A stretch of DNA of 64,000 nucleotides. It comes from Alphaproteobacteria bacterium. GTDB taxonomy: Bacteria > Pseudomonadota > Alphaproteobacteria > Rickettsiales > JABDBP01. The DNA lies in the NCBI GenBank assembly GCA_013288565.1, contig JABDBP010000001.1:303-64302 (forward strand), given 5' to 3'. The notes under the pieces are model-generated. The model did no database searches. It had not been told where the DNA came from and worked only from the letters and a program-made list of their open reading frames with translations. The first letter of the stretch is position 1. Each line of letters opens with the position of its first letter. Shown here piece after piece: positions 38,410 through 49,446 of the stretch. The position numbers and the translations under genes are program-made.

Positions 38410-39707
38410 GCGGCGGTTTTATCCCCGCCATATTCCTTGAGCTTGTTCCGCAAAGTTCGGATGGATATGCCGAGGATATTTGCAGCGTGGGTGCGGTTGC
38501 CGAGGCAATGGTCGAGCGTATTCAATATTAATTCCCGCTCCACGCTTTCCATGGTGCGCCCAATCAGAGTGCCGGAACCCCCGGCGGTGCCGGATTTTGC
38601 TTCCTCCAGCTTACCTGGAAGCATCACCGCTTTTTCATCGATTTCTCCGCCGGTCGCCAACAATACTGCGCGGTGCATGGTGTTTTCCAGTTCGCGCACA
38701 TTGCCGGGCCATGAGTAATTTTCCATCAGCGCCAACGCCGATTTCCCCAGCGCCTTTTCCGGTATGCCGTTTGTGGTGGAATATTTTTTGATAAAATGGC
38801 GGGCGAAAAGTTCAATGTCGGATTTGCGTTCGCGGAGCGGCGGTAGGTGGATGTTGATGATATTGAGGCGAAACAATAAATCCTCGCGGAATCGGCCGTC
38901 TTTCACTTCCCTCACCAAGTCGCGGTTGCTGGTGGCAATGATGCGGATATTGAGTTTCACCGGCTTGGCTCCGCCAACGCGGTCAATTTCCCGCTCCTGG
39001 ACGGCGCGCAATAGTTTTGCCTGCAATTTCGTATCCATTTCGCTGATTTCATCGAGCATCAGTGTGCCGCCTTCGGCTTCCTCGAACTTGCCGATGCGGC
39101 GGGCAATGGCACCGGTAAATGCTCCCTTTTCATGCCCGAACATTTCTGATTCAAGCAGGTTTTCCGGTATCGCCGCACAGTTTACTGAGATAAAATTACC
39201 ATCCGCTCTTTTGCTTTTGCTATGGATATAACGTGCGATCATTTCTTTGCCGGTGCCGGATTCGCCGGTGATGAGGATGTTAGCCTCGGAAGGCGCGACT
39301 TGCGCTGCCATTGCCACCACTTTTTCCATCTGCGGCGATTTGTAGATTAGCGGATTATTTTCATCCGAGATGGCTTCCAGCACTGCCGCGATTAATTCTT
39401 CGTCTGGCGGCAGCGGGATATATTCGCGTGCGCCGGATTTTATGGCGCGCACCGCGTCTTCCGATTTAGCGTTAAGCCCGAATCCGACTACCGGAACGAT
39501 AATCCGCTCGGCGCTTAAAGAATCAATAAGTTTTTTAATATCCAAGGAAACATCTGCCATTATCAATTCGGCGCTTTTGCCGGAGCGTAAAGAATGAAGC
39601 GCATCCTCGATATTGGCGGCATAGGAAACCTTTGCGCCGCGCTTTTCCGCCATGGCAGTTGCAGAATTTATTTGGCTGTTGGCGGCTCCGATTATCAGCA
39701 GGCGCAT
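38406..39707 (-). CDS. flbD: sigma-54-dependent transcriptional regulator, FlbD-like
   Basis: 433 aa; GESGTGKEMIARYIH, GAFTGA motif, C-terminal Fis-type HTH; flagellar gene context. Confidence 0.85.
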   Translation of the reverse strand: MRLLIIGAANSQINSATAMAEKRGAKVSYAANIEDALHSLRSGKSAELIMADVSLDIKKLIDSLSAERIIVPVVGFGLNAKSEDAVRAIKSGAREYIPLPPDEELIAAVLEAISDENNPLIYKSPQMEKVVAMAAQVAPSEANILITGESGTGKEMIARYIHSKSKRADGNFISVNCAAIPENLLESEMFGHEKGAFTGAIARRIGKFEEAEGGTLMLDEISEMDTKLQAKLLRAVQEREIDRVGGAKPVKLNIRIIATSNRDLVREVKDGRFREDLLFRLNIINIHLPPLRERKSDIELFARHFIKKYSTTNGIPEKALGKSALALMENYSWPGNVRELENTMHRAVLLATGGEIDEKAVMLPGKLEEAKSGTAGGSGTLIGRTMESVERELILNTLDHCLGNRTHAANILGISIRTLRNKLKEYGGDKTAA

Positions 39708-39729
39708 AGCTTACCTAATTATTGTCTAA

Positions 39730-40515
39730 TTACAGGAAATATTTTACTCTTTTCGCTGGCGGCAGGATGGAGTTTAACAGGATTTCGAGGCGGCGCGGAT
39801 TTTCCTTCTTGCCGATGGAAGTGGCGGTTTTCGTATACATCCGCATGATCAGGACTTCCTGCTTGGAATTCCTCTCTAGCTTGGTTGCCAAGGGCTGGAA
39901 CAGCATATAGGAAAGCGCCGCACCATAGAAAGTACCGAGCAGCGCCACCGCCATTGCCGCGCCGATGGTCGATGGATCGCTCAAAGCCCCGAGCATCTGT
40001 ATCAGCCCGATCAGCGTTGCGATCAGCCCCATTGCCGGCGAGATTTCCGCCGATTTTCGCAGGATGGAGGAACTGCGCAAATGACGATCGACCATCGCGC
40101 CGATTTCCTGGAGCATTATCCTTTCCACCTCTTCATGCGGCGTGCCGTCGACTATCATATTGACGCCGCGCTCGAGGAAATTATTGTGCTTAAACAACCC
40201 GGTTTGGCTTTGCAGGCCGAGCAATCCTTTTTTCCTTGCCGCTTCCGCCAGTTCCAGTGCTTTTTTCGCAGCGGTGGATAAATCCTCGCCGTGGTAAAAA
40301 ATGGTTTTGCCGATGACTTTCTGCGCGTTTAGCAGCTCTGGAATCGAGAAACAAGCGGCGGTTAGTGCATATGTACCGCCAATAACTATTAAGGCTGCGG
40401 GAAGATCGAAGAACGATTTCAACGTGCCGCCGCCGATATGGATGCTTATGATAATGAAGAAGAAAGCGAGTAGAATGCCGATTAACGTTGAAAATTCCCG
40501 GACGATACTTTTCAT
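39730..40515 (-). CDS. motA: flagellar motor stator protein MotA
   Basis: 261 aa; SIHIGGGTLKSFFDLPAALIVIGGTYALT; adjacent to fliN. Confidence 0.88.
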   Translation of the reverse strand: MKSIVREFSTLIGILLAFFFIIISIHIGGGTLKSFFDLPAALIVIGGTYALTAACFSIPELLNAQKVIGKTIFYHGEDLSTAAKKALELAEAARKKGLLGLQSQTGLFKHNNFLERGVNMIVDGTPHEEVERIMLQEIGAMVDRHLRSSSILRKSAEISPAMGLIATLIGLIQMLGALSDPSTIGAAMAVALLGTFYGAALSYMLFQPLATKLERNSKQEVLIMRMYTKTATSIGKKENPRRLEILLNSILPPAKRVKYFL

Positions 40516-40802
40516 GGTTTATCGTTTTTTATGATTTCGGTCATGGTGATGCCGATTTTATCCTCCACTATCACCACTTCGCCGCGTGCCACCAGCCGGT
40601 CATTGACGAAAATATCTATCGCTTCGCCGACCTTCCTATCCAGCTCCACCACCGCGCCACGCCCGAGTTTCAATAGCTGGCTGATTGGCATGGTGGTTTT
40701 GCCGAGAACAGCGGAAATCTGCACTGGAATCTCATAGACCGCCTGGAGGTCAAGCTCCGAGCCTTCCGCGCCTTCAAGTTGCGTTGGGGTATTTTCCGCC
40801 AT
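40512..40802 (-). CDS. fliN: flagellar motor switch protein FliN
   Basis: IPVQISAVLGKTTMPISQLLKLGRGAVVELDRKVGEAIDIFVNDRLVARGEVVIVEDKIGITMTEII. Confidence 0.96.
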   Translation of the reverse strand: MAENTPTQLEGAEGSELDLQAVYEIPVQISAVLGKTTMPISQLLKLGRGAVVELDRKVGEAIDIFVNDRLVARGEVVIVEDKIGITMTEIIKNDKP

Positions 40803-40865
40803 GTTTTTTATCTTGTAAAAAACTACCGGATGTTAACCTATTTTGCCAGATAAATTAATAAATTT

Positions 40866-41549
40866 TCACTTAGCTGTTATATTTTGCAGCAGCCTATCCA
40901 CTTCCTGCCACAGCTTTTCGGTATCGTGGTGCGCTTCACCGTTCTGCCAGACGACTCGGCAACCGGTTTCCGGGAGGGCGGAATCGGCCTGTAAATGTAT
41001 TTGGCCAGAAAATCCGCCCGCCTCTTTGAGCTTCACGATTTTCTCCTGAAGCAGGGGCAAGATTTTATCGCTTACGAATATATCTACCTCCTCATGGTTC
41101 ATCAGCATCTGCAGGCAGCTTTTCACCATGGATTCTATTTTTGCCTCGGGAAATTCCTTTAGCGCATCGCCAGCGATTTTTTTGCAGATCGCCATCACGA
41201 CGCCCAGCAGTTCGGCGGTTTTCTGGGCCAGCATTTGATCGAATGCACCGATGACGTTGGCGACTGCGGCCTGGATATCAGCTAGCAGCATGGCGATTTT
41301 CTTATCGACTTCCAGTTTCTCCGTTTCGGCTTTGGCCAAACTTTCCTTCATTCCCTGGTCATGGCCCTCCTTGAATGATTCTGCCTTGGCTTTTTCCAGA
41401 TCAGCTTCGCTGAAGGTTTTTTGTGGCTGGTTGGCTGGCACTGGAGTTTTGCCGGATTCAACGAACTCTTTGGTGTCGGAAAGTGAACCACCATCACCCT
41501 CTGTAGCCTTGCCTTCCAACGCCGGAAAATTAAATCGCTGTACTGCCAT
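40866..41549 (-). CDS. fliH: flagellar assembly protein FliH/FlbE-like
   Basis: 227 aa, coiled-coil, between fliN and fliG; C-terminal V-ATPase E-subunit-like pattern. Confidence 0.8.
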   Translation of the reverse strand: MAVQRFNFPALEGKATEGDGGSLSDTKEFVESGKTPVPANQPQKTFSEADLEKAKAESFKEGHDQGMKESLAKAETEKLEVDKKIAMLLADIQAAVANVIGAFDQMLAQKTAELLGVVMAICKKIAGDALKEFPEAKIESMVKSCLQMLMNHEEVDIFVSDKILPLLQEKIVKLKEAGGFSGQIHLQADSALPETGCRVVWQNGEAHHDTEKLWQEVDRLLQNITAK

Positions 41550-41579
41550 CAGAATATAAAATCACTCATTGGAATTTTC

Positions 41580-42599
41580 CTAATAGATCAGTTGATCTTC
41601 CTCGCCCTTATCGGCAATGACGATTTCGCCCTTGTCCGCCAGATCGCGTGCGATGCCGACGATGTACATTTGCGCATCGTCAACATCGCGCATCCGGACT
41701 GGCCCTTTGGCCTCCATATCCTCTTTTAGAATCTTGGAGGCGCGTTCTGACATGTTCTTGAAGAACAGGCTGCGAATATCCTCCGACGAGCCTTTGAGCG
41801 CGACTGCCAGTTTGTCTTTATCCAGGTTTCTAAGCAAGGCCTGGATGCCCTTGCTGTCCACTCCCGTCAGATCGTCGAAGGTGAACATCAATTCCTTGAT
41901 TTTCTCTGCCGATTCCGGCTCGCGTTTTTCCAGGTTTTCCATGAATTTTTTTTCGGCCTGGCGGTCGAAATTATTGAAGATTTCGGCTATGGCCTCGTAG
42001 CTGTCACGTTTTTTTGCCTTACCCAGGTTGCCGACGAACTCCAGCTGCAGCGTTTTTTCCAGGCTCGCCAGCACCTCCTTCTTTACTGGCTCAATGGTTA
42101 TCATCCGCATTATCACTTCCAGCGCAAAATCCTCCTTCATCACCGAGAGCACTTTAGCCGCTTGCCCCGGCCTGATCCTGGTAAGAACCAGCGCAGCGGT
42201 CTGGGGATATTCGTTCCTTAAATAAGTTGCCAGCACCTCCTCGTTGACATTGCCAAGTTTGTCCCAGGTGGTGCGTCCCGACGGCCCGCTTATGCCCTCC
42301 ATTATTCCGGACACCTTTTCCTTGCCGAGTGCCTTCATCAACAGCTTCTCGGTATTTTCCATGCTGCCGGTAAAAGGGCTGACCTCGGAAATCTGATCGA
42401 CGAATTCACTCATCAGAGTATCCACCGTGTCGGTTTTAACCTGGCCGAGCGTGGACATGGCAAACGAGACTTCCTTTATCTCGTCCTCGTTCATCATGGC
42501 AAAAAGTTTCGACGCATTCTCCTCGCCGATCGCCATCATAACGATCCCGGCTTTCTGGGCTCCGGTTAGCTTTCCGTCAATTCTTGTCCGCGGGGCCAT
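41580..42599 (-). CDS. fliG: flagellar motor switch protein FliG
   Basis: 339 aa; TGAQKAGIVMMAIGEENASKLFAMM; MFTFDDLTGVDSKGIQALLRNLDKDKLAVALKG. Confidence 0.97.
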   Translation of the reverse strand: MAPRTRIDGKLTGAQKAGIVMMAIGEENASKLFAMMNEDEIKEVSFAMSTLGQVKTDTVDTLMSEFVDQISEVSPFTGSMENTEKLLMKALGKEKVSGIMEGISGPSGRTTWDKLGNVNEEVLATYLRNEYPQTAALVLTRIRPGQAAKVLSVMKEDFALEVIMRMITIEPVKKEVLASLEKTLQLEFVGNLGKAKKRDSYEAIAEIFNNFDRQAEKKFMENLEKREPESAEKIKELMFTFDDLTGVDSKGIQALLRNLDKDKLAVALKGSSEDIRSLFFKNMSERASKILKEDMEAKGPVRMRDVDDAQMYIVGIARDLADKGEIVIADKGEEDQLIY

Positions 42600-43007
42600 T
42601 TATTGAGAGTCTGAGAGTTTGAGAATTTGAGAATCTGAGTTAGATTCTTTCCGTTTCAGAGAATTATACAGAAAATGCAGCATAACGCTAATTTCCTTTA
42701 ATTTTTCATATAGGCCGGAAAAATCAGAATCATCAATATATCCTAGTTTCGTGGATATTATAAGCTGAGTTTCGCATTCTGCGACCGAGCCTTGCGAAAC
42801 TCTGATGAACCTTAAAAACTCTTTCGTCGATTTCCTGCTGCTTCCCTCGGCGATATTAGAAGGGATTGAGATTGCCGCACGGCAAATTTGATTGATAAGC
42901 CGGTATTTTTCCTTTTCCGGAAACTTCTCAGTAGCGACATAAACTTCCTCCACCAATGCTATGGATTTTTGCCAAACCACTAGATCCTTATAACTTTTAA
43001 TACTCAT
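42600..43007 (-). CDS. S23/four-helix bundle protein (23S rRNA intervening-sequence protein family)
   Basis: 135 aa; YKDLVVWQKSIALVEEVY...INQICRAAISIPSNIAEGSSRKSTKEFLRFIRVSQGSVAECETQL; C-terminus NSDSQILKLSDSQ encoded by the flanking repeat. Confidence 0.93.
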   Translation of the reverse strand: MSIKSYKDLVVWQKSIALVEEVYVATEKFPEKEKYRLINQICRAAISIPSNIAEGSSRKSTKEFLRFIRVSQGSVAECETQLIISTKLGYIDDSDFSGLYEKLKEISVMLHFLYNSLKRKESNSDSQILKLSDSQ

Positions 43008-43059
43008 TTACTTCACTCAAACTCTCAGATTCTCAAACTCTCAGATTCTCACCTCCTCA
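42603..43059. mobile_element. putative S23-containing insertion bracketed by inverted 8-nt-period repeat arrays
   Basis: Left GAGAGTCT GAGAGTTT GAGAATTT GAGAATCT GAG; right CTCAAACT CTCAGATT CTCAAACT CTCAGATT CTCAC (inverted orientation); lies exactly between fliF stop and fliG ATG. Confidence 0.55.
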
Positions 43060-44667
43060 CTTCTGGTTCAACCATGCCCTTATAACTGCCAAAGTCTCTT
43101 CCGGGTTGGTGCTTACCACCTCGGAAACCTGCCTGGCCGAGGACGAACCCATCTTGTGTTGAAGCTTGCCAATATCCAAATCCGTTTCTTCATGATCTTC
43201 GCCGCCGCCTGGACCGGAAATAGCAGCCGTTTCGGCCGCTTCCTGTCCCGGAGCGATCTCAAACGCCCGGTTTACCAGTGGCCGTATCACCAGCAATATC
43301 ACCAATATTGCCACAACGCCTATTACCATGGTTTTTAGGATGTTGTCGAAATCGCGCTTCAGCCAATCGTAAGGTGTTTCGGCTACGGCAAAATCGGTCT
43401 CGCGGTTGAACTGCATGCTGATGACTTCAATAGAATCACCGCGTTTTTCATCGTAACCGATGGTGGATTTTACCAGCGATTTCAGCTTATCCAGCTCCTC
43501 CTGCGAGCGTGGTTCATATTTTGAATCGGCCCTGGTTTTGCCGCCGCTATAGATGCCGTCCACTAGCACTGCCACGGAAATCTTCTTCAACGCGCCGACT
43601 TCCTTGACCTGGCTCTTCGTCACCTTGGAAATCTCGAAATTAGTGGTTTCATCGGTTTTGTCGGTATTGGATGTGCTGGTTGAGCCCGGCGGTTCGGTTT
43701 TGCCGGCGGGAGTCGCCCCTTGTGCATTCGGCAGATTGCCGCTAACGCCGACCGGGGTATTGTTTTGCTTATCAACTGATGAATCCTTTTCCTCAGTGGT
43801 TTGTATCGACCGCGCCACCTGCGTGTTTGGATCATAGCTTTCCGAGTTGGTGGTGATGCGGTCGAAATCCATATCGGCCGAAACTTGCGCCTTCACATTT
43901 CCCGCACCCACCGATTTTTCGAGCAAATTCTCAATTTCCGATTTCAGCCGGTTTTCATAGGAAGCCTTGTATGATTGGTTGGTCTCGGCGATGACTGTCG
44001 GGTCTTTATCATCGGTAGGCTTGGAGAGCATGTTGCCGTTGCCGTCTAGTATGGTGATGCGGTTGGCTTTCAGTCCCGGCACCGCCGAAGCGACCAGGTG
44101 AGTTATCCCGGCAATTTCATCCTTGGATGCGCCCCCTCCAGCACCCTTGAATTTTATCACCACCGAGGCGGAAGGCTCGGATTTTTCGCTGGCGAAAAGC
44201 TCGCGTTTCGGCATCACCAGGTGCACGCGCGCGCTTTCTACCGTAGTTATCGAGGCAATGGTGCGGGATAATTCACCCTCCAATGCGCGGGACAGGTTTA
44301 CGTTATGGACAAAGTTAGATGTGCCGAAAGTTTCCGATTTATCGAATATTTCATAGCCGACGATGGAGCCCTGCGCCGGCAGGCCGGATTGCGCCATGCT
44401 CATGCGCAGCCTCAAAACTTCATCGTTTGGAACCATGACCTGGGTGCCGTTGGCGCGGAGTTCATATTTCACGCCGCTTGCCTCCAATTGCGAAACGATT
44501 TTGGCAGCGTCATCCATCGAGAGATCGCTGTATAGCGTGCTCATTACCGGCGTGGTGAGCCGCATGGTGAGGAAACCCAGGATGACCAGCATAATGACGC
44601 CGGAAACCGCCAGCATTGCAATCCGCATGCCGCCGAGATTCCGGAACGATTGCATCACCGCGTTCAT
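43057..44667 (-). CDS. fliF: flagellar MS-ring protein FliF
   Basis: 536 aa; SDLSMDDAAKIVSQLEASGVKYEL, LSRALEGELSRTIASITTVESARVHLVMPKRELF. Confidence 0.97.
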   Translation of the reverse strand: MNAVMQSFRNLGGMRIAMLAVSGVIMLVILGFLTMRLTTPVMSTLYSDLSMDDAAKIVSQLEASGVKYELRANGTQVMVPNDEVLRLRMSMAQSGLPAQGSIVGYEIFDKSETFGTSNFVHNVNLSRALEGELSRTIASITTVESARVHLVMPKRELFASEKSEPSASVVIKFKGAGGGASKDEIAGITHLVASAVPGLKANRITILDGNGNMLSKPTDDKDPTVIAETNQSYKASYENRLKSEIENLLEKSVGAGNVKAQVSADMDFDRITTNSESYDPNTQVARSIQTTEEKDSSVDKQNNTPVGVSGNLPNAQGATPAGKTEPPGSTSTSNTDKTDETTNFEISKVTKSQVKEVGALKKISVAVLVDGIYSGGKTRADSKYEPRSQEELDKLKSLVKSTIGYDEKRGDSIEVISMQFNRETDFAVAETPYDWLKRDFDNILKTMVIGVVAILVILLVIRPLVNRAFEIAPGQEAAETAAISGPGGGEDHEETDLDIGKLQHKMGSSSARQVSEVVSTNPEETLAVIRAWLNQK

Positions 44668-44925
44668 TTAGGCACTGTTCTCCAGAAAATCAGCCATCAA
44701 GAATAATCGCCATCCCCATATAGCGGTTGTTTTATATTTTATAACCACAATATGTTGTGAAGTAAAGTGGGTTATTGATTGTTTATAAACTCGTGATACT
44801 CTTAAATTTGATCACAATAGCCTTAATCTTCCATTCGTAGAATAATCTTGGACTATCAACATATTGCTGAAGTAGCGATTTTTCCGTATGCTTCGGTTTG
44901 TCCCGCGTCTGTCTTAGGCGTAGGG

Positions 44926-45001
44926 TGGTGGGCTCGGTCGGGATTGAACCGACGACAACACGATTAAGAGTCGCGTGCTCTACCAACTGAGCTACGAGCC
45001 C
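44926..45001 (-). tRNA. tRNA-Lys(CTT)
   Basis: GGGCTCGTAGCTCAGTTGGTAGAGCACGCGACTCTTAATCGTGTTGTCGTCGGTTCAATCCCGACCGAGCCCACCA; loop CTCTTAA gives anticodon CTT; CCA encoded. Confidence 0.95.
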
Positions 45002-45055
45002 CCCTGGGCAGTGGGGTTCAAGCCCTATTTGCCGGGTAATTTTTGGGGCTTCTTT

Positions 45056-46765
<1,710 letters not shown>

Positions 46766-46842
46766 CTAGTTAACCATCGGTAAAAAATCACTAGGAAAAT
46801 TCTAGTATATGAATATCTATCTAAATCGGTTATGACCGATGC

Positions 46843-48921
46843 ATGGTTGAAGAGATTTCCACCGCTGAAGGTCGCCTGGAAGGTTCCGCCGCTGCTGACG
46901 AGTTTCTGCTCAAGGCGACCGATCTAGAGAAAAATTTCACCGTTAATTTCAACGAGCCGCTGCCCCACCTTTCAGCTGATTTCGCCAAGGCCTATGGGGT
47001 AACGTCCCGCAAGGCGAAGCTCCTAGAGTCGGGAAGAAGCCCGCGCCCGGCTTACGCGCTGGTTTTTGAGCGCAGCTTTCCGCCGCGCATGAATATGATC
47101 AATTTCTTGCGCAACGCGCCGAACGAGGAAGGATTTTTTCTTTCGGTGCTGGAATCCGGGGTAATTCGCAACAAGAATACTGGCGCGGAAAACCTGGTGG
47201 CGATAATGGAGCAGCCGAGCGGCAAGAAGCTCTCCGAGCTTTTTATAAATAACCCGATTTCCGACAAACTGCTCATCAACAATATAGTCCGTCCGATAAA
47301 TGAATTTATCGGCAGCCTGGCGGAAAACCGGCTGATGCACGGAGCATTGAATGCCGATAATATTTTCTTCGATGCCGTGGGCGAAAAGATTGTAATTGGC
47401 GATTGCCTCTCTGGGCCTTGCGGTTTTAATCAACCCATGGTCTCAGAGCCGATCGAGCGTGCCGTCTGCCATCCCATGGCCAAGGGCGACGGTAATGTAA
47501 CCGCCGATTTCTATGCGCTCGGCATGGTGATATTGTTTCTTATCACTGGAAAAAAGCCAATTCCTGACATGAATACCGAGGAAATACTGGAGCGCCGGTT
47601 TGAGCTCGGCTCATTTGCGCTGTTCACACAAGGGACCAAATTGTCGACATTTGTGTTGGAATTGTTGAAGGGCCTGCTTTCCGACAGCGTCGACCGCCGC
47701 TGGGGATATATGCAAGTGGATAGCTGGATACGCAAGAAACTTAGCTCCACCCCATCGTCGCTGATACGAGAGGCGATGCGGGGATTTATATATGGCGAAA
47801 AGGAATATTTCAACACCAAGTATCTGGCCTATGCAATTGCTAAAGACATTCCCTATGCTCGCCATAACCTGAAGCCCGCCGATCTTTCGCGTTGGATCAA
47901 GCATAGTGTGCTCCAGCCTGAACTGGCCGGGAAGTTCGATATTCTAGCTGGTGGCAGGCGTTCGGATGCGGCCATACTGGACGAAGACGAAATACCGCGT
48001 ATAGTAACCCTGCTTGATTCCACTGGTCCTTTGCGACAGGCTGGCGTTATACTTGATATTTACGGATTCGGGCCTTTCCTGGCCGATGCTTACGCGCGGG
48101 ACAACCGGGAATCCATTCAACTGGTCGGCAATATTCTTACCAGCGGGCTGTTGCAATTCTGGCTTGACGTGGCGGAAACCGCTCCTGACCAGGAAGATAT
48201 GCGCTCCCAAGACTTGACATGGATACCTGGGAAGGTTTTGAAGCTGGTACGGAAATCGGCGCCTGGTTTCGGCATGGAGCGCGCGCTCTATGAGATGAAC
48301 CCCACGCTTCCCTGCCAAAGCCCACTGCTCGGGCAGGAATATGTCGATGATCTAGCGCAGCTTTTACGCACCCTCGACCGCATCGCCAAGGATAAATATG
48401 CGGAGGGTGACCCGGTTGATCGGCACATCGCCGCGTTCATCGCTACGAAAATCGACTTGCGTGAGGAAATAATCCTGAAAAAGCTGATCGAATTTTCCGA
48501 ATTCGTAAACAACCCGCAAATAACCATGCTAGCGCTGCTGCTCGCTGCCCAGACCGCCGCTAAGGCGAAATCGTTGAAAGGCCTGTCGGCCTGGGTATCA
48601 GAACGATTGCTCCTGCCGATGCAATCAATAAAAAGCCAGAATATCCGGGATGAAGTGGTGAAAAACATTCGCCGCGCCGCCCGCGACGGTAATCTACAGG
48701 AAATATACCGAATTTCCACTAGCGCCACACATTTGAAGCGCGATAAATTCGGGTTTAAAGAGGCGGGAAAGGCCTATCAGCAATTATCGGAAAAAATCAA
48801 TTTCGTAAGCCGGAGCGATAACAACGAAAGGCTAGCCTACGAATACGGCCTGAAACTGGCGATTATATTCTCATACCTCATCTGCGCCGGGACTTTGCTT
48901 TACTTGCTCTGTACGATTTAA
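46843..48921 (+). CDS. protein-kinase-fold protein with C-terminal TM (probable pseudokinase)
   Basis: 692 aa; MHGALNADNIFFDAVGEKIVIGDCLSGP matches HRDxKxxN...DFG region with catalytic Asp replaced; DFYALGMVILFLITGKKP; C-terminal hydrophobic helix. Confidence 0.7.
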   Translation: MVEEISTAEGRLEGSAAADEFLLKATDLEKNFTVNFNEPLPHLSADFAKAYGVTSRKAKLLESGRSPRPAYALVFERSFPPRMNMINFLRNAPNEEGFFLSVLESGVIRNKNTGAENLVAIMEQPSGKKLSELFINNPISDKLLINNIVRPINEFIGSLAENRLMHGALNADNIFFDAVGEKIVIGDCLSGPCGFNQPMVSEPIERAVCHPMAKGDGNVTADFYALGMVILFLITGKKPIPDMNTEEILERRFELGSFALFTQGTKLSTFVLELLKGLLSDSVDRRWGYMQVDSWIRKKLSSTPSSLIREAMRGFIYGEKEYFNTKYLAYAIAKDIPYARHNLKPADLSRWIKHSVLQPELAGKFDILAGGRRSDAAILDEDEIPRIVTLLDSTGPLRQAGVILDIYGFGPFLADAYARDNRESIQLVGNILTSGLLQFWLDVAETAPDQEDMRSQDLTWIPGKVLKLVRKSAPGFGMERALYEMNPTLPCQSPLLGQEYVDDLAQLLRTLDRIAKDKYAEGDPVDRHIAAFIATKIDLREEIILKKLIEFSEFVNNPQITMLALLLAAQTAAKAKSLKGLSAWVSERLLLPMQSIKSQNIRDEVVKNIRRAARDGNLQEIYRISTSATHLKRDKFGFKEAGKAYQQLSEKINFVSRSDNNERLAYEYGLKLAIIFSYLICAGTLLYLLCTI

Positions 48922-49191
48922 GGCAAGTTCTGAAATGTCATAAACATCCTGTAAATTACCATCCATATCGACGATCTGGCGCAGTTCTTTTTTCACTTTA
49001 TCGCGCGTGGCGGAAATTTCATCCTCGGCCAGCGCTTCATCGAACGATTTTTTGATTTCTTCGCCTATTTTCCTAGCCTTGGCGAACATCCTGCCGCAGG
49101 CGCGCAGAACCGAGGGCAATTCCTTCGGGCCAATGACGACGATGGCCACCACCAGGATTACCGCTATCTCGCCCCAGGATAGATCAAGCAT
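48871..49191 (-). CDS. tatB: twin-arginine translocase subunit TatB
   Basis: MLDLSWGEIAVILVVAIVVIGPKELPSVLRACGRMFAKARKIGEE. Confidence 0.95.
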   Translation of the reverse strand: MLDLSWGEIAVILVVAIVVIGPKELPSVLRACGRMFAKARKIGEEIKKSFDEALAEDEISATRDKVKKELRQIVDMDGNLQDVYDISELALNRTEQVKQSPGADEV

Positions 49192-49379
49192 TATTTCTTA
49201 TTTTCTCCCGATTCGCCGGGTTTTTTCTCGCCCTCGGATTCTCCGGATTTCAAGCCTTCCTTCAGGCTTTTTATGCCCTTGCCGACATCGCCCATTACTT
49301 TCGGCAATTTTCCCGCGCCAAACAGGACAAAGATTATCACCATTATAACTATCAGGTGCCAGATGCTGAACGTTCCCAT
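49191..49379 (-). CDS. tatA: twin-arginine translocase subunit TatA
   Basis: MGTFSIWHLIVIMVIIFVLFGAGKLPKVMGDVGKGIKSLKEGL. Confidence 0.96.
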   Translation of the reverse strand: MGTFSIWHLIVIMVIIFVLFGAGKLPKVMGDVGKGIKSLKEGLKSGESEGEKKPGESGENKK

Positions 49380-49446
49380 GTCTTAACACTCCAGAAATTA
49401 AAAATTCGGTATATCGAAAACCGCAAATAAAGTATAACTGCTATTC

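Noticed and set aside
44783-44986. 67-aa ORF MVEHATLNRVVVGSIPTEPTTLRLRQ on the minus strand
   Set aside because: It overlaps the tRNA-Lys gene; this is the familiar spurious ORF translated from tRNA sequence.
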